A stretch of DNA of 64,000 bases from Cycloclasticus sp. (lineage in GTDB: Bacteria; Pseudomonadota; Gammaproteobacteria; Methylococcales; Cycloclasticaceae), in contig JBFLJU010000001.1 of assembly GCA_040743155.1 (NCBI GenBank), positions 2,353,144 to 2,417,143 of the forward strand, read 5' to 3'. Positions 37,104 to 50,075 of the stretch are shown in pieces. A model generated the notes under the pieces. The model did no database searches. It saw only the letters and a program-made list of their open reading frames with translations, and was not told the origin of the DNA. Numbering within the stretch: the first letter of the stretch is position 1; every line of letters begins with the position of its first letter. A program made the translations under genes and the position numbers.

Positions 37104-39188
37104 ATGAAACATGTAAATAAGGGAAAATTCATGCACAAGTTAAACGCAAGTGGATGGGGTGTAGCAAAGCAAAAGGCCTTGGTGATGAGAGGAGCGCTTG
37201 CTTTGACATGTTGGTTTTCAATGTCGGTTATGTCGGCGCAAGCTGCTGTACTAGAAAGTATTCAGTTTTCTGGTTTGCCGGGTAATAAAGTACAGATTGA
37301 GTTAGCATTAGATTCGGCCCCAGGCCAAATAAAAAGTTTCAGCACGGATAATCCCGCGAGAATTGCTATAGACCTTTTAGGAACTAGTAATGGATCGGGT
37401 AAAACAACCATCCCCATAAATATCGGTAAAGCAGTTAGTGTAAGAGCTCTTGAAGCAGGTGGTAGAACGAGAGTTGTGTTAAATCTTAATGATGCGGCGC
37501 CTTATGCAACAAGAGTAGAGGGTAACAGCGTCTTTTTAACAATTGGTAATGTTACGGGTGCTTCAGTAGCAAGCACTGCTAACGCGGTAGTTGTCTCAGC
37601 TGAAAAGGCAGTTAGTGGTATTGACTTTAGGCGTGGTGAGGAAGGCGAAGGTCGAGTTCTTGTGAGCCTTACAAATACATCGTCAGTTGTTGACGTTAAA
37701 CAAGAGGGCGACAAGGTGATTGTAGATATTCATGACACTGCGTTACCGGCCCAGCTAGCAAATAGATTAGATGTACTAGATTTTGCAACGCCCGTTAAGA
37801 CAATCGATGTGATGTCTGCCGGAAGTAATACCCGGTTATCAATAGCTGCTATTGGCCACTACGAGTTTTTATCGTACCAAATGGATGAGCTGTTAACGAT
37901 TGAATTTAAACCATTAACAAAGCAAGAACAAGAAGAGTTAGCGGCCGATAAGTTTCCGTATACAGGTGAAAAATTATCTTTAAATTTCCAAAGCATAGAG
38001 GTGCGTTCGGTATTGCAATTATTGGCAGATTTTACTGATATGAATCTTGTTGCTAGTGATTCGGTAGGCGGCAGCGTTACGTTACGCTTAAATAATGTTC
38101 CATGGGACCAAGCACTAGACATCATTTTAAAAAGTAAGGGCTTAGCTAAACGCATTACGGGTAATGTCATGATGGTTGGCCCGCAAGCGGAAGTAGCCGC
38201 TCAAGAGAGATTAGAATTAGAAGCCAAAAAACAAGTTGAGCAACTCTCTCCACTGATAACAGAATTTTTTGAGATTAGTTACGCTAAAGCTGGAAGCTTG
38301 ATGGGAATAATACAAGCAAGCGGAGGGAGTGAGAAAACAAGGCTAATTTCAGCTAGGGGCGGGGTATCAGTAGACAGCAGAACAAATACACTCTTAGTGC
38401 AAGAAACGGCTGAAAAATTAGTAGAGATACGAAAAATTATTGAGCGCCTTGATAGACCAATTCGACAAGTAATGGTTGAAGCTAGAATTGTATTGGCAAA
38501 CGAAGATTTCAGAAGAGACTTAGGAGTAAAATTTGGTCTTACAGGGCTTGACTATCAAAATGCAGGGCTGGGAACAGGAAATGAGGGAGAGGCCATATTC
38601 AAAGCTGGTGAAATAGCCGTGGATCTTTCGACTGCGAGTAACTCATTTGCCCAGTTTACAATTGGTAAGATTGGTAGTGTATTGTTAGACCTTGAGTTAA
38701 CAGCCTTACAAGCGGAGTTGAAAGGTGAGGTGCTATCAAGTCCACGAGTGGTTACTTTGGATCAGCAGGAAGCATCTATAAGTCAAGGTGTTCAAATTCC
38801 TTTTCAGGAGGCATCATCTTCAGGTGCGACTTCTGTAAGCTTTCAAGACGCATTGCTAGAGTTGTCAGTGACTCCACGTATAACGCCAGATGATAGGGTG
38901 AATTTGGAGCTTAATATCACTAAAGATTCACCTGACCGCTCTACAAATCCACCAGGAATAAATAAACAAGAGGTTTCTACAACTATTCTAGTTGATAATG
39001 GAGATACGGTAATACTAGGCGGTATATATGAGCATTCAAATAGTTCCGGAGTTGATAAAACACCATTTTTTGGGGATTTACCTGGCATAGGAGTGATGTT
39101 CAGGAATAACAGAAAGTCAGAGCAAAGAAGTGAGTTGTTATTTTTTGTTACACCTAAAATTTTAAAAGATAATTTAACTATAAATTAA
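37104..39188 (+). CDS. pilQ: Type IV pilus secretin PilQ
   Basis: Outer-membrane ring through which the pilus passes. 694 residues with ATG 37104, preceded by GAGAG at 8 bases. Signal peptide to about residue 47 (SAQA-A), preceded by an unusually long polar leader of some 25 residues. Two AMIN domains, N0/N1 (STN-like) domains from about 290, and the secretin core with the VTPRITPDD and NGDTVILGGIYE blocks. It closes pilMNOPQ and is followed by a terminator. Confidence 0.96.
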   Translation: MKHVNKGKFMHKLNASGWGVAKQKALVMRGALALTCWFSMSVMSAQAAVLESIQFSGLPGNKVQIELALDSAPGQIKSFSTDNPARIAIDLLGTSNGSGKTTIPINIGKAVSVRALEAGGRTRVVLNLNDAAPYATRVEGNSVFLTIGNVTGASVASTANAVVVSAEKAVSGIDFRRGEEGEGRVLVSLTNTSSVVDVKQEGDKVIVDIHDTALPAQLANRLDVLDFATPVKTIDVMSAGSNTRLSIAAIGHYEFLSYQMDELLTIEFKPLTKQEQEELAADKFPYTGEKLSLNFQSIEVRSVLQLLADFTDMNLVASDSVGGSVTLRLNNVPWDQALDIILKSKGLAKRITGNVMMVGPQAEVAAQERLELEAKKQVEQLSPLITEFFEISYAKAGSLMGIIQASGGSEKTRLISARGGVSVDSRTNTLLVQETAEKLVEIRKIIERLDRPIRQVMVEARIVLANEDFRRDLGVKFGLTGLDYQNAGLGTGNEGEAIFKAGEIAVDLSTASNSFAQFTIGKIGSVLLDLELTALQAELKGEVLSSPRVVTLDQQEASISQGVQIPFQEASSSGATSVSFQDALLELSVTPRITPDDRVNLELNITKDSPDRSTNPPGINKQEVSTTILVDNGDTVILGGIYEHSNSSGVDKTPFFGDLPGIGVMFRNNRKSEQRSELLFFVTPKILKDNLTIN

Positions 39189-39254
39189 GAAGGCCGCTTT
39201 GTTTGGGATAGAGGTTTTATAGCTCCTGTCTTTGTATAAAGCATATAGAAATAT

Positions 39255-39287
39255 AAAAAAAACGGGGCAACGCCCCGTTTTTTTTAT
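39255..39287 (+). terminator. Rho-independent terminator of pilM-Q
   Basis: CGGGGC-AAC-GCCCCG stem flanked by an A-run and at least eight T residues. The flanks extend the pairing, so it could also act in the reverse direction. Confidence 0.9.
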
Positions 39288-39379
39288 GGGCGATGTCGAT
39301 GCAATTAAGAATAGCACCTAATAGTTATAGTGAGCTCGTGATATAGTTTTACTTACAAGAAACATCTAAAGATTCGCAC

Positions 39380-39898
39380 ATGCCAGAAAAAAATAATATT
39401 TACCTTGTTGGGCCTATGGCAGCAGGCAAATCGACAGTTGGAAAGCTTTTGGCAAAGCAAATGAATAAGGAGTTTTATGATACTGATACAGAGATTATTA
39501 AATGTACGGGTGTCGAAATATCTTTAATTTTTGAGCTTGAGGGAGAAGAAGGGTTCAGAAAACGTGAAACCGAGAAATTACATGCTTTATCTGAAAAGAA
39601 TGGTGTAGTTATTGCGACAGGTGGCGGTATCATTTTGAAAGACGAAAACCGTGACGTATTGCAGGAAACAGGGTGTGTTATCTATTTGCAGTGTTCGGTT
39701 GATCAGCAGTTAAGCCGTACCAAGTTTGATACGAAAAGGCCCTTGCTTCAGATAGATAATCCAAGAAAAAAACTAGAAGAGCTTATGCAGTTAAGAGCGC
39801 CAATCTATGAGTCAGTTGCAGATATTGTCATCAGTACAAATAAAACAAACAGTAAAAGAGTGATTAATACCATCCTCGAACAGTTAAATCCTCAATGA
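39380..39898 (+). CDS. aroK: Shikimate kinase
   Basis: Phosphorylates shikimate in aromatic amino-acid synthesis. 172 residues; P-loop GPMAAGKST (11-19), the DTDTEI substrate motif, and ATGGGIIL. It is the first gene of the aroK-aroB-damX group, with a 4-base overlap into aroB. Confidence 0.96.
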   Translation: MPEKNNIYLVGPMAAGKSTVGKLLAKQMNKEFYDTDTEIIKCTGVEISLIFELEGEEGFRKRETEKLHALSEKNGVVIATGGGIILKDENRDVLQETGCVIYLQCSVDQQLSRTKFDTKRPLLQIDNPRKKLEELMQLRAPIYESVADIVISTNKTNSKRVINTILEQLNPQ

Positions 39899-40986
39899 AG
39901 AAAGAGATGGAAATATTAAAAGTAGATTTAGGGAGTAGAAGCTACCCAATTTATATTGGCGAAACCTTGTTAAGCCATCAGGCTTTAATTGAAAAGCATA
40001 TTTCGTCAAAACAGGTGCTAATTGTAACGAATGAAACGATAGCACCAATTTACCTAGATCGCTTTATCGCACAATTCCCTTCTAGCGTAGATGTTAAGGC
40101 GTCCATACTTCCCGATGGCGAAAAATTCAAAACGTTAGAGTATTTAAACAAGATTTTTGATTCGTTGCTAGAAAACAGGTGCAATCGGCAAGTGACGTTG
40201 ATCGCTTTGGGCGGTGGTGTCATAGGCGATATGACAGGCTTTGCAGCCGCTAGTTATCAACGGGGGGTTAATTTTATTCAGGTTCCAACAACGTTGTTAT
40301 CTCAGGTTGATTCTTCAGTTGGCGGTAAAACAGGTGTCAATCACCGGCTTGGTAAAAATATGATTGGTGCTTTTTATCAACCTAAATGTGTGCTGATAGA
40401 CACGTCGGTACTCTCAACATTACCTGATAGGGAACTAAGTGCGGGTCTAGCCGAAGTAATTAAATACGGCGCGATTTGTGACATAAAATTCTTTGAGTGG
40501 CTAGAAAAAAACATACTTAGCCTTTTAGCAAAAGATACAGCTGCACTCGCTTATGCAATAAAGACATCGTGCGAGAAGAAGGCTGAAGTAGTTGCTCAAG
40601 ATGAAAAGGAATCAGGCATACGCGCTACGCTTAATTTTGGTCATACATTCGGCCACGCAATAGAAACTCACATGGGTTACGGTGAATGGTTACATGGTGA
40701 GGCGGTTGCAGTGGGCATGTGCCTAGCTGCGGATATGTCAGAAAACTTGGGCTGGATTTCGTCTGCTAATAGCGCACGCGTTAAAACGTTATGTGAGCGT
40801 GCAAACCTGCCCGTTGAAAAGCCAAAAGATATGGACGAGTCAGACTTCATTAGAAATATGAAGGTGGATAAGAAAAATGTTTCTGCATCCATTAGGCTGA
40901 TTTTATTGAAGGAACTAGGTCAAGCGGCTATTTATGACTGCAATGATGAAGCATTGATTGGCCAAGTAATAAGCAGACAAGGCTAA
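39895..40986 (+). CDS. aroB: 3-Dehydroquinate synthase
   Basis: NAD- and metal-dependent second step of the shikimate pathway. 363 residues; GGGVIGDMTGFAAASYQRG and the substrate/metal motifs DSSVGGKTGVNH and LNFGHTFGHAIE. ATG 39895 overlaps the aroK stop; an in-frame ATG at 39907 is also possible. Confidence 0.96.
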   Translation: MKKEMEILKVDLGSRSYPIYIGETLLSHQALIEKHISSKQVLIVTNETIAPIYLDRFIAQFPSSVDVKASILPDGEKFKTLEYLNKIFDSLLENRCNRQVTLIALGGGVIGDMTGFAAASYQRGVNFIQVPTTLLSQVDSSVGGKTGVNHRLGKNMIGAFYQPKCVLIDTSVLSTLPDRELSAGLAEVIKYGAICDIKFFEWLEKNILSLLAKDTAALAYAIKTSCEKKAEVVAQDEKESGIRATLNFGHTFGHAIETHMGYGEWLHGEAVAVGMCLAADMSENLGWISSANSARVKTLCERANLPVEKPKDMDESDFIRNMKVDKKNVSASIRLILLKELGQAAIYDCNDEALIGQVISRQG

Positions 40987-42435
40987 ATGGACTTTAGCCA
41001 CTCAAATAAAGAATCACGTAAAGAAGAGTTTTTTCCCGTAGAAAGGCAGCAACGGCTTGATTTAATTCTTCATTTAATCCCGAATGCTCGGGGTGTTATT
41101 CTTTTGAGGGGGCCAGAAAGATCGGGGAAATCATTTTTTATCACACAGCTTGAAAAACAGGTAGATACAAGCTGGCAGTTCTGTGTAGTGCCGGCAGAAG
41201 ATTTAATGCAAACAAGTGAGCCATTGCAAATTTTTGCTGATGTATTCGATAACTCAGAAGGCAACAACAAACAAATTATTGTGCGGTTTGAGGCTTGGTC
41301 AAAAGCTGGAAAGAAAGTGATTGTTTGCATCGAAGATGCGCAGAAGTTGGATGCGACGAAATTCAAATTTTTGTTCAAATTATCAGATACTTATGACTGT
41401 GTGCAGATCATTCTAACTTCCTCGGAGAACTTGGGGGAGACCATAGAGTCGCGTTGTCAGTTGATTGATATCGAGCCCTTTACACAGAAACAAACCACGG
41501 AATATGCTAGACAAAGGGTGCATAAAAAGAACCTAGGTATTGTTGATTTGGTGGAGTTAGATGATGTAGTACTTTTTATTGAAACGGGTGGTTTGCCAGG
41601 ACGAATAAATGATGCGCTTGAACAGATGGGTCATGCAGTGAATCGTAATGAAAGGCGGGTGACAATGCAGTCGATGCCACTGGTTTGGGCGGTAGGTGCG
41701 GCGTTAGTCGTTATGGGTTATTTGTTTTTTGGCTTGTACTCAGAGAAAGAAATCGAGCCGCTTGCAAAAAAAATAGAAACAGAAGAGAGACAAAATAATA
41801 GAGTTGTGGGCGGTTTGGTGAAGCCATTTACGGGTACTGGAGCGGCTACAGGGCCCGTTAGAAAATCAACAGGGGTACCGGGAAAAGTCCTAGAAGTTGA
41901 GACACCAGCGATAGCGTTAACTGCATTACCGAAGCCAAGGCAAAAAGAGGCGCCGAGTGTTGCAAAGACAATAAAAAAGGCCGCGGTTGTTACAATAGAA
42001 AAAAAAGCTGAGCGGCAGAGAAATAAGACGGTTAAGACGGAGCTAGAAAAACCGATCATTACAGAGCTGATGGCGAGTTTAAAGGTCGAAAAAACGCTAC
42101 CCAAACTTGGACCGGTAACGGAATTAACAGTAATTCAATCGAATCACTTATGGATAAACAGCAGAATCAAGAACCATTTCACATTGCAATTAATGAGTGT
42201 TTCTACAAAAGCATCTGCTAGTAACTACCTTTCTCAGAATGAAAAGGTTAAACAACTGCATTTTTTCCAACATAAAAGGAATGGCGGTAAGTGGTTTAGT
42301 GTGGTTTATGGCGATTTTGAAAATAAAGAAATGGCAATCAGCGCGGCTAGGAAACTCCCTGTCTCCTTGGGGAAGTTAAAACCATGGGTTCGTGACTTTA
42401 GGGCTATTCAAAGAGACTTATTCGTTAAAAAATAA
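40987..42435 (+). CDS. damX: DamX-like cell-division protein: ATPase domain, TM helix, SPOR domain
   Basis: 482 residues. The N-terminal ExeA/AAA-type ATPase region has Walker A GPERSGKS (42-49) and a Walker B-like VIVCIEDAQK (111-120). One membrane helix at about 231-251, a basic, low-complexity linker, then a SPOR domain (about 395-475) that would bind septal denuded peptidoglycan. It lies directly after aroB, the conserved damX place. The full P-loop suggests the ATPase is intact. Confidence 0.9.
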   Translation: MDFSHSNKESRKEEFFPVERQQRLDLILHLIPNARGVILLRGPERSGKSFFITQLEKQVDTSWQFCVVPAEDLMQTSEPLQIFADVFDNSEGNNKQIIVRFEAWSKAGKKVIVCIEDAQKLDATKFKFLFKLSDTYDCVQIILTSSENLGETIESRCQLIDIEPFTQKQTTEYARQRVHKKNLGIVDLVELDDVVLFIETGGLPGRINDALEQMGHAVNRNERRVTMQSMPLVWAVGAALVVMGYLFFGLYSEKEIEPLAKKIETEERQNNRVVGGLVKPFTGTGAATGPVRKSTGVPGKVLEVETPAIALTALPKPRQKEAPSVAKTIKKAAVVTIEKKAERQRNKTVKTELEKPIITELMASLKVEKTLPKLGPVTELTVIQSNHLWINSRIKNHFTLQLMSVSTKASASNYLSQNEKVKQLHFFQHKRNGGKWFSVVYGDFENKEMAISAARKLPVSLGKLKPWVRDFRAIQRDLFVKK

Positions 42436-42440
42436 ATAAA

Positions 42441-42462
42441 CACATAACTATGCAGTTATGTG
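42441..42462. terminator. Hairpin after damX
   Basis: CACATAACT-ATGC-AGTTATGTG is a perfect 9-bp inverted repeat 5 bases past the damX stop. No T-run follows, so it may act as a weak terminator or RNA end stabiliser. Confidence 0.45.
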
Positions 42463-42522
42463 CGTTTAACTGACAGTTTATTTGCCGAATTGTGTGGCGA
42501 CAAATTCGATATCTCCAGCAAA

Positions 42523-42551
42523 TTGAAAATATCTCGTGTGATTGCTATAAT
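42523..42551 (+). promoter_or_regulatory. Sigma-70 promoter of gltBD
   Basis: TTGAAA (42523-42528), 17-base spacer, TATAAT (42546-42551). The predicted start near 42558 lies about 55 bases before the gltB GTG. Confidence 0.75.
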
Positions 42552-42612
42552 CACCGGCCGACTTGCGTGTAAGTAAGTCATATTTTCAATAACTAAGTAC
42601 AAGGTTAGCCGA

Positions 42613-45600
42613 GTGAAACAAACCTCAATCCCTCAAGCGGGTTTATATGACCCTGCGTTTGAGAAAGACAGCTGCGGATTTGGACTAATTGCGCATATTG
42701 ATAATAAACCAAGCCATTGGCTGGTTAAAACATCTATCGACTCACTTGCTCGTCTAACGCATCGTGGCGCGATTGCAGCAGATGGAAAATCAGGTGACGG
42801 TTGTGGTTTGCTCCTTAAGACGCCTGAAAAATTCTTCCGTGAAAAAGCAAAAGAGCAAGGTGCGACAGCTGCCGAATTGTTTGCAGTGGGTATGGTATTT
42901 CTTAATCAAGATGATGCGAAAGCCCAGTTAGCTAAATCAATTCTTAAAGAAGAAATAGAAAAAGAAGGTCTTGATGTTATTGCATGGCGTACTGTGCCAA
43001 CAAATACGGCTGCATGTGGGGAGCAAGCACTAGCAACACTGCCATCTATTCAGCAAGTGTTTGTTAATGCGAGGGAAGGCATTGATAATGCAGCATTTGA
43101 CGGGCATTTGTATATTGCAAGACGCCGTGCGGAAAAAAGGATAGAGCAGAGCGATGACATGTTTTATGTGGCTAGTTTGGCCTCGAATGTTATTTCATAC
43201 AAAGGGTTGGTCATGCCAGAGTTTTTGCCAACCTTTTACCCCGATTTAAGCGATCCTGAATTAGAGAGCTCACAGTGTGTTTTCCATCAGCGATTCGCAA
43301 CCAATACGTTCCCGCAATGGCGTTTGGCCCAGCCGTTTAGGTTTTTAGCGCATAACGGTGAGATTAATACTATTCGAGGGAATAGAAATTGGGCTCAAGC
43401 ACGTAGCTTTACCTTTGAAACGCCGCTGATTCCAAATATGGACGATATCCGCCCTTGGGTTTCGTCAGTAGGGTCAGATTCAAATAGTTTAGACAATATG
43501 GTCGACGGGCTGATTGCCGGCGGTATGGATATTTTCCGTGTTATGCGTTTATTAGTGCCACCAGCTTGGCAAAATGTTCATACGATGGATCCTGATTTAC
43601 GCGCATTTTATGAATATTCATCGATGCACATGGAGCCTTGGGATGGCCCCGCCGCTATTGTATTGACTGATGGCCGCCACGTTGCCTGTTGTTTAGATAG
43701 GAATGGTTTACGTCCTGCACGTTATGTGATTACAAAAGATCGTCATATCACACTGGCGTCAGAAGTTGGAGTGTACGACTATAAGCCTGAAGATGTGATT
43801 CAGAAAGGCCGTTTAAAGCCAGGTGAGATGCTGGCTGTGGATACAGAAAAAGGCGAGCTTATTACGCCGGCACAGATTGATGAGCGCTTGAAATCGCGCC
43901 AGCCATATAAGGCATGGTTGGCTGAGCATACTAAAAAGCTCAGTACCACAAGAGATGATGACCCGTTGACTCTAGCGCCTTTTGATAAGGACTCGTTAAA
44001 GGTGTATGAAAAGCAATATCAACTAACATTTGAAGAACGCGATCAAGTGCTTAAGGTGTTGGCTGAAGCGGGCCAAGAGGCAATTGGTTCAATGGGTGAT
44101 GATATTCCAATGCCCGTTTTATCGAGAAAAATTCGTAGCTTATATGATTATTTTAGACAACAATTTGCGCAAGTAACAAACCCACCAATTGACCCCTTGC
44201 GTGAGCAAGTTGTGATGTCATTAATGACAAGTTTTGGCAGCGAAAAGAACTTGTTTGAAGAGTCTGCAGAGCACGCTCATCGTTTAGAAGTGGGTTCACC
44301 CGTGTTATCAGCATCAAAGTTTGATGCGCTACTGTCGAATACGGACGAGTCATATAAAAGCTCGGTTATTAGCTTACAGTACGAGCCGTCAACAGAATGC
44401 TTGGAAGAGGCTGTTAAACAGATCTGCCAACAAGCTGAGCAAAAGGTTCGTGAGGGCTGTGTTGTGATTGTCTTGAGTGATCGGGGCTTGCAACAGGACT
44501 TGATACCGGTACATGCATTATTGGCTACGGGGGCAGTTCACCATCATTTGGTTAATGTTGGTTTGCGCTGCCAAGCAAATATTGTTGTAGAGTCGGCAAC
44601 GGTTAGAGACCCGCATCAGTTTGCCACCTTAATTGGCTATGGGGCGACGGCGGTGTGCCCATATCTTGCGTATGAAACGTTAAATGATATGTTGGAAACA
44701 GGTGATATTGCCGACATTGAAGAAGATGCACTTGCCCAAAACTATCGTAAAGGCATAAATAAAGGCCTTTATAAGATTTTATCAAAAATGGGTATTTCAA
44801 CCATTGCAAGTTACCGTGGTTCTCAGTTGTTTGAAATTGTTGGATTGCAGTCGGTTGTGGTTGATGTTTGCTTTAAAGGAACCACAAGCCGTATTCAGGG
44901 TGCAGGTTTTGAAGAGCTAGAAAAAGAACAAAAGCAATTATCTAAAGTCGCCTGGAACCCACGTAAAGGCACGGAACAAGGTGGGTTGCTGAAATATGTG
45001 CACGGTGGTGAGTACCATGCGTATAACCCCGATGTAGTGAACTCCTTGCAAGAGGCTGTTCGTACTGGGGATATAAACAAATACCGCATTTATGCCGATG
45101 AAGTGAATAATCGAGCGCCAGCATCTATGCGTGATATGTTCCGTTTGAAGTTAGATGATGCTAAGGCAATTCCTATAGATAAGGTAGAAGCAGCTGAAGG
45201 GTTGTATCAACGGTTTGATACGGCAGCGATGTCGCTTGGCGCCTTATCCCCAGAAGCACATGAAACACTTGCCATCGCGATGAACCGCCTAGGCGGTCGT
45301 TCTAACTCCGGCGAGGGTGGTGAAGACCCCGCACGCTTTGGCACCGAAAAATTATCAAGAATCAAACAGATTGCTTCGGGGCGTTTTGGCGTTACACCGC
45401 ATTATTTAGTGAACGCAGATGTGTTACAAATCAAAGTAGCTCAAGGTGCAAAACCGGGTGAAGGCGGTCAGTTACCTGGAGACAAAGTGAATAAAATGAT
45501 AGCAACACTGCGCTTCTCAAAGCCGGGTGTTGCATTGATTTCACCGCCGCCGCATCATGATATTTATTCAATTGAAGATTTAGCGCAATTGATTTTTGAT

Positions 45601-47091
45601 CTAAAGCAAGTTAATCCGAAGGCGCTGGTATCAGTGAAGCTGGTTTCAGAAGCCGGTGTAGGAACCATTGCTGCGGGCGTGGCCAAATGTTATGCCGACT
45701 TAATCACTATCGCCGGTTATGACGGTGGCACAGGTGCAAGCCCATTAACATCAGTGCGCTATGCTGGCGCACCTTGGGAATTAGGGTTAACTGAAACACA
45801 TCAAACACTACTGGCCAATGACTTAAGAGGCAAAGTTCGTTTACAAACAGACGGCGGCTTAAAAACGGGCTTGGACGTTATTAAAGCAGCTATTTTAGGT
45901 GCGGAAAGCTTCGGTTTCGGAACCGGGCCAATGGTGGCGATGGGTTGTAAATACCTACGTATATGCCATCTTAATAATTGTGCAACAGGGATTGCTACGC
46001 AGGATAACGTGCTTCGCATGAAGCATTATCATGGCGAAGTTGAGTATGTGATGAACTACTTCCGCTTCCTGGCTCAAGAGGTGCGCGAATGGTTGGCAAA
46101 ACTTGGTGTCGAGAAACTAGAAGATATTATTGGCCGAACAGACCTGTTAGAGCAAATCGAGGGAACAACGGATAAGCAACAAGGCCTTAATCTACAGCCT
46201 ATATTGGACTATATTCCGGGCAATGAAACTAAAACGCAGCATTGCATCTCGCCGCAAAATGACCCATTTGATAATGCTGAATTTGCAGAAGAAATGGTGC
46301 TTGAAGTGCTGCCTGCTATTGAAAGCAAAACAGGCGGGTCGTTTAGCTATAAAATTGGTAATATTCATCGCTCTATTGGAGCTCGTTTATCGGGTGAAAT
46401 TGCCAAACGCTACGGTAATAAAGGCATGAGTGATGCGCCTATCGAGATCAACTTCACCGGTTCAGCAGGCCAAAGCTTTGGTGTTTGGAATGCCGGCGGT
46501 TTAAACATGACGCTTGAAGGTGACGCCAATGATTACGTTGGTAAAGGCATGGCTGGTGGTAAGCTCGTGTTAAAACAGCCTGAAGTGAGTGTATTTAATA
46601 GCCACGAATCGACCATCATGGGCAATACTTGTCTATATGGTGCTACTAGCGGTAAATTGTTTGCAGCTGGATTAGCTGGCGAGCGTTTCGCCGTTCGGAA
46701 CTCAGGTGCAACAGCCGTTGTAGAAGGCATCGGCGATCATGGCTGCGAGTATATGACCGGCGGTGTTATCGCTGTATTAGGTGAGGCAGGCATTAACTTT
46801 GGCGCTGGTATGACAGGTGGTTTTGCATTTGTATTAGATGAATCCCGTACCTTTGTGGACAGGTACAATCATGAACTCGTTGAAATTCATCGTGTTTATA
46901 CAGAGTCAATGGATGAGCATAGCGACTATTTACGCAGTTTAATCACGGAGTTTGTCGCTGAAACAGGCAGTGTGAGAGGGCAAGATATGCTCGATAATTT
47001 TGCTGATTATGTACAACACTTTTGGCTGGTGGCTCCCAAGGCTGCCGATGTTAAATCCCTACTAGATTCCTTAAGCTCAGAAGCAGCTTAA
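42613..47091 (+). CDS. gltB: Glutamate synthase (NADPH) large subunit
   Basis: Makes two glutamates from glutamine and 2-oxoglutarate. 1492 residues, usual length. A 20-residue propeptide precedes the catalytic Cys21 ([10 protein letters not shown]) of the Ntn glutaminase domain. Central and FMN domains follow; the 3Fe-4S cluster motif is [12 protein letters not shown]. The C-terminal GXGXG helix domain ends the protein. The start is GTG 42613 with AAGG upstream. It forms an operon with gltD, 19 bases downstream. Confidence 0.97.
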   Translation: MKQTSIPQAGLYDPAFEKDSCGFGLIAHIDNKPSHWLVKTSIDSLARLTHRGAIAADGKSGDGCGLLLKTPEKFFREKAKEQGATAAELFAVGMVFLNQDDAKAQLAKSILKEEIEKEGLDVIAWRTVPTNTAACGEQALATLPSIQQVFVNAREGIDNAAFDGHLYIARRRAEKRIEQSDDMFYVASLASNVISYKGLVMPEFLPTFYPDLSDPELESSQCVFHQRFATNTFPQWRLAQPFRFLAHNGEINTIRGNRNWAQARSFTFETPLIPNMDDIRPWVSSVGSDSNSLDNMVDGLIAGGMDIFRVMRLLVPPAWQNVHTMDPDLRAFYEYSSMHMEPWDGPAAIVLTDGRHVACCLDRNGLRPARYVITKDRHITLASEVGVYDYKPEDVIQKGRLKPGEMLAVDTEKGELITPAQIDERLKSRQPYKAWLAEHTKKLSTTRDDDPLTLAPFDKDSLKVYEKQYQLTFEERDQVLKVLAEAGQEAIGSMGDDIPMPVLSRKIRSLYDYFRQQFAQVTNPPIDPLREQVVMSLMTSFGSEKNLFEESAEHAHRLEVGSPVLSASKFDALLSNTDESYKSSVISLQYEPSTECLEEAVKQICQQAEQKVREGCVVIVLSDRGLQQDLIPVHALLATGAVHHHLVNVGLRCQANIVVESATVRDPHQFATLIGYGATAVCPYLAYETLNDMLETGDIADIEEDALAQNYRKGINKGLYKILSKMGISTIASYRGSQLFEIVGLQSVVVDVCFKGTTSRIQGAGFEELEKEQKQLSKVAWNPRKGTEQGGLLKYVHGGEYHAYNPDVVNSLQEAVRTGDINKYRIYADEVNNRAPASMRDMFRLKLDDAKAIPIDKVEAAEGLYQRFDTAAMSLGALSPEAHETLAIAMNRLGGRSNSGEGGEDPARFGTEKLSRIKQIASGRFGVTPHYLVNADVLQIKVAQGAKPGEGGQLPGDKVNKMIATLRFSKPGVALISPPPHHDIYSIEDLAQLIFDLKQVNPKALVSVKLVSEAGVGTIAAGVAKCYADLITIAGYDGGTGASPLTSVRYAGAPWELGLTETHQTLLANDLRGKVRLQTDGGLKTGLDVIKAAILGAESFGFGTGPMVAMGCKYLRICHLNNCATGIATQDNVLRMKHYHGEVEYVMNYFRFLAQEVREWLAKLGVEKLEDIIGRTDLLEQIEGTTDKQQGLNLQPILDYIPGNETKTQHCISPQNDPFDNAEFAEEMVLEVLPAIESKTGGSFSYKIGNIHRSIGARLSGEIAKRYGNKGMSDAPIEINFTGSAGQSFGVWNAGGLNMTLEGDANDYVGKGMAGGKLVLKQPEVSVFNSHESTIMGNTCLYGATSGKLFAAGLAGERFAVRNSGATAVVEGIGDHGCEYMTGGVIAVLGEAGINFGAGMTGGFAFVLDESRTFVDRYNHELVEIHRVYTESMDEHSDYLRSLITEFVAETGSVRGQDMLDNFADYVQHFWLVAPKAADVKSLLDSLSSEAA

Positions 47092-47107
47092 CGCACAGAG
47101 ATACTGA

Positions 47108-48529
<1,422 letters not shown>

Positions 48530-48570
48530 CTCTTTCTTTAAAACAGCACTCAATAGGCGAGTATTAGATA

Positions 48571-49629
48571 ATGACGACTTTAAAAAATGATTTAATACTA
48601 AGAACGCTACGCGGTGAAAACACAGAGCGTACGCCGGTATGGATGATGCGCCAAGCGGGTCGTTACTTGCCCGAATACCGCGCAACTCGTGCCGAAGCAG
48701 GTAGCTTTTTAGACTTATGTAAAAATGCGGAGCTAGCCTGTGAAGTTACCTTGCAGCCACTCGAGCGTTACCCGCTAGATGCCGCAATTTTATTCTCAGA
48801 TATCTTGACCATACCGGATGCGATGGGCTTAGGTCTATATTTTGCGGAAGGTGAAGGCCCACGGTTTGAACGCACGGTACGAACAGCAGCAGATGTAGAT
48901 AAGTTATTTGTCCCTGATCCGAATCAAGAGCTTCAATACGTAATGAATGCCGTTTCAACCATTAAAAAAGGTTTGAATGGTCGCGTGCCCCTTATTGGTT
49001 TTTCGGGGAGTCCATGGACGCTTGCCTGCTATATGGTTGAAGGCAGTGGCAGCAAAAATTTCGCACACATCAAACGCATGATGTATGACACACCGGAATT
49101 AATGCATCGGCTTTTGGAGATCATTAGCCAATCTGTTATTTCTTATTTACAAGCGCAAATTGAAGCGGGCGCTGAAATTGTCATGGTGTTTGATACATGG
49201 GGCGGCAACTTAACAAGCACAGATTACGAAATATTCTCGCTGGCTTATAGCCGTAAGATTTCGCAAGCATTGCAAGCAACGAACCCTGATGTGCCTCGGA
49301 TGTTGTTTACTAAAGGCGCGGGCGTTTGGTTGCGGACCATGGCAGACGCGGGCTATAACGGTTTAGGTGTAGATTGGACAACCGATCTAAGATTCGCACG
49401 TGAACTGACGCAAGATAAAGTTGTGTTACAGGGCAACCTCGACCCAACGAGTTTATATGCGAATCCCAACACCATTCGGCAAAAAGTGCGTAATGTATTA
49501 GCCGACTATGGGCAAGGCCATAAACATATATTCAATTTAGGCCATGGCATATTGCCAGATATTAACCCCGAGCACGTTACGGCAATGATAGATGAAGTAC
49601 ATCAAAGCAGCCCGGCATATCACTTATAG
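48571..49629 (+). CDS. hemE: Uroporphyrinogen decarboxylase
   Basis: Decarboxylates uroporphyrinogen III to coproporphyrinogen III in haem synthesis. 352 residues; signature [17 protein letters not shown] and the [16 protein letters not shown] block. It follows gltD by 41 bases, the conserved gltBD-hemE order. Confidence 0.97.
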   Translation: MTTLKNDLILRTLRGENTERTPVWMMRQAGRYLPEYRATRAEAGSFLDLCKNAELACEVTLQPLERYPLDAAILFSDILTIPDAMGLGLYFAEGEGPRFERTVRTAADVDKLFVPDPNQELQYVMNAVSTIKKGLNGRVPLIGFSGSPWTLACYMVEGSGSKNFAHIKRMMYDTPELMHRLLEIISQSVISYLQAQIEAGAEIVMVFDTWGGNLTSTDYEIFSLAYSRKISQALQATNPDVPRMLFTKGAGVWLRTMADAGYNGLGVDWTTDLRFARELTQDKVVLQGNLDPTSLYANPNTIRQKVRNVLADYGQGHKHIFNLGHGILPDINPEHVTAMIDEVHQSSPAYHL

Positions 49630-49657
49630 TGTATTAAAGCGCTCACTAAGCTATAAA

Positions 49658-49948
49658 ATGAAACCCCGTGTTGAAATCCTGTATTGCACACAATGCCGTT
49701 GGCTATTACGCGCAGCGTGGTTAGCGCAGGAGTTACTAACCACTTTTGAAGAAGAGCTTGGTGGGGTTACGTTAGTCCCTGCCAGCGGCGGTCGTTTTGA
49801 AATTAATTTAATGGATAGCGAAACAACCACATTGATTTGGTCACGCAAACAAGAAGGCCGCTTTCCCGAGGCGAAGGAAGCTAAGCAACGAATACGTGAT
49901 TATTTATGCCCTGATAGGTCGTTAGGGCATTCTGACGTTAAGCCGTAG
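49658..49948 (+). CDS. SelT/SelW/SelH-family thioredoxin-like protein
   Basis: Small cytoplasmic protein of the Rdx family, 96 residues, with CxxC at C10-C13 (YCTQCRW) where selenoprotein members have CxxU. The GGRFEINL and KQEGRFPEAKE segments are conserved. ATG 49658 is chosen because the family begins just before the CxxC; an open frame upstream overlaps hemE. Redox activity is presumed, the partner unknown. Confidence 0.85.
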   Translation: MKPRVEILYCTQCRWLLRAAWLAQELLTTFEEELGGVTLVPASGGRFEINLMDSETTTLIWSRKQEGRFPEAKEAKQRIRDYLCPDRSLGHSDVKP

Positions 49949-49987
49949 CAAATAAGTCTTCAGTAGAGCCTAGCCGACCCCATAAGC

Positions 49988-50020
49988 CCATTGGCTTCGC
50001 TCACTCAGGGCCAATCTACT
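49988..50020 (-). repeat. Diverged REP-like repeat
   Basis: Read on the minus strand it begins AGTAGATTGG and contains AGCC and CAAT at the places of the REP arms seen at 50041 and 58197. It is the most degenerate of five copies, in the gap after the SelW-like gene. Confidence 0.4.
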
Positions 50021-50040
50021 CAAGGTCAACGCTAACAACC

Positions 50041-50070
50041 GTAGGTTGGGCTGAAACATGAAGCCCAGCA
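50041..50070 (+). repeat. REP-like repeat: GTAG plus hairpin
   Basis: GTAG followed by GTTGGGCT and, after a 9-base loop, AGCCCAGC. This is the classic REP layout of a GTAG tetranucleotide beside a stem-loop. It lies just past the stop of the GT-C/TPR gene, with the hairpin GCACTT-A-AAGTGC (50072-50084) immediately beyond. Confidence 0.65.
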
Positions 50071-50075
50071 AGCAC

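Noticed and set aside
49592-49657. N-terminal extension of the SelW-like protein
   Set aside because: It overlaps the end of hemE and lies outside the conserved family start at ATG 49658.
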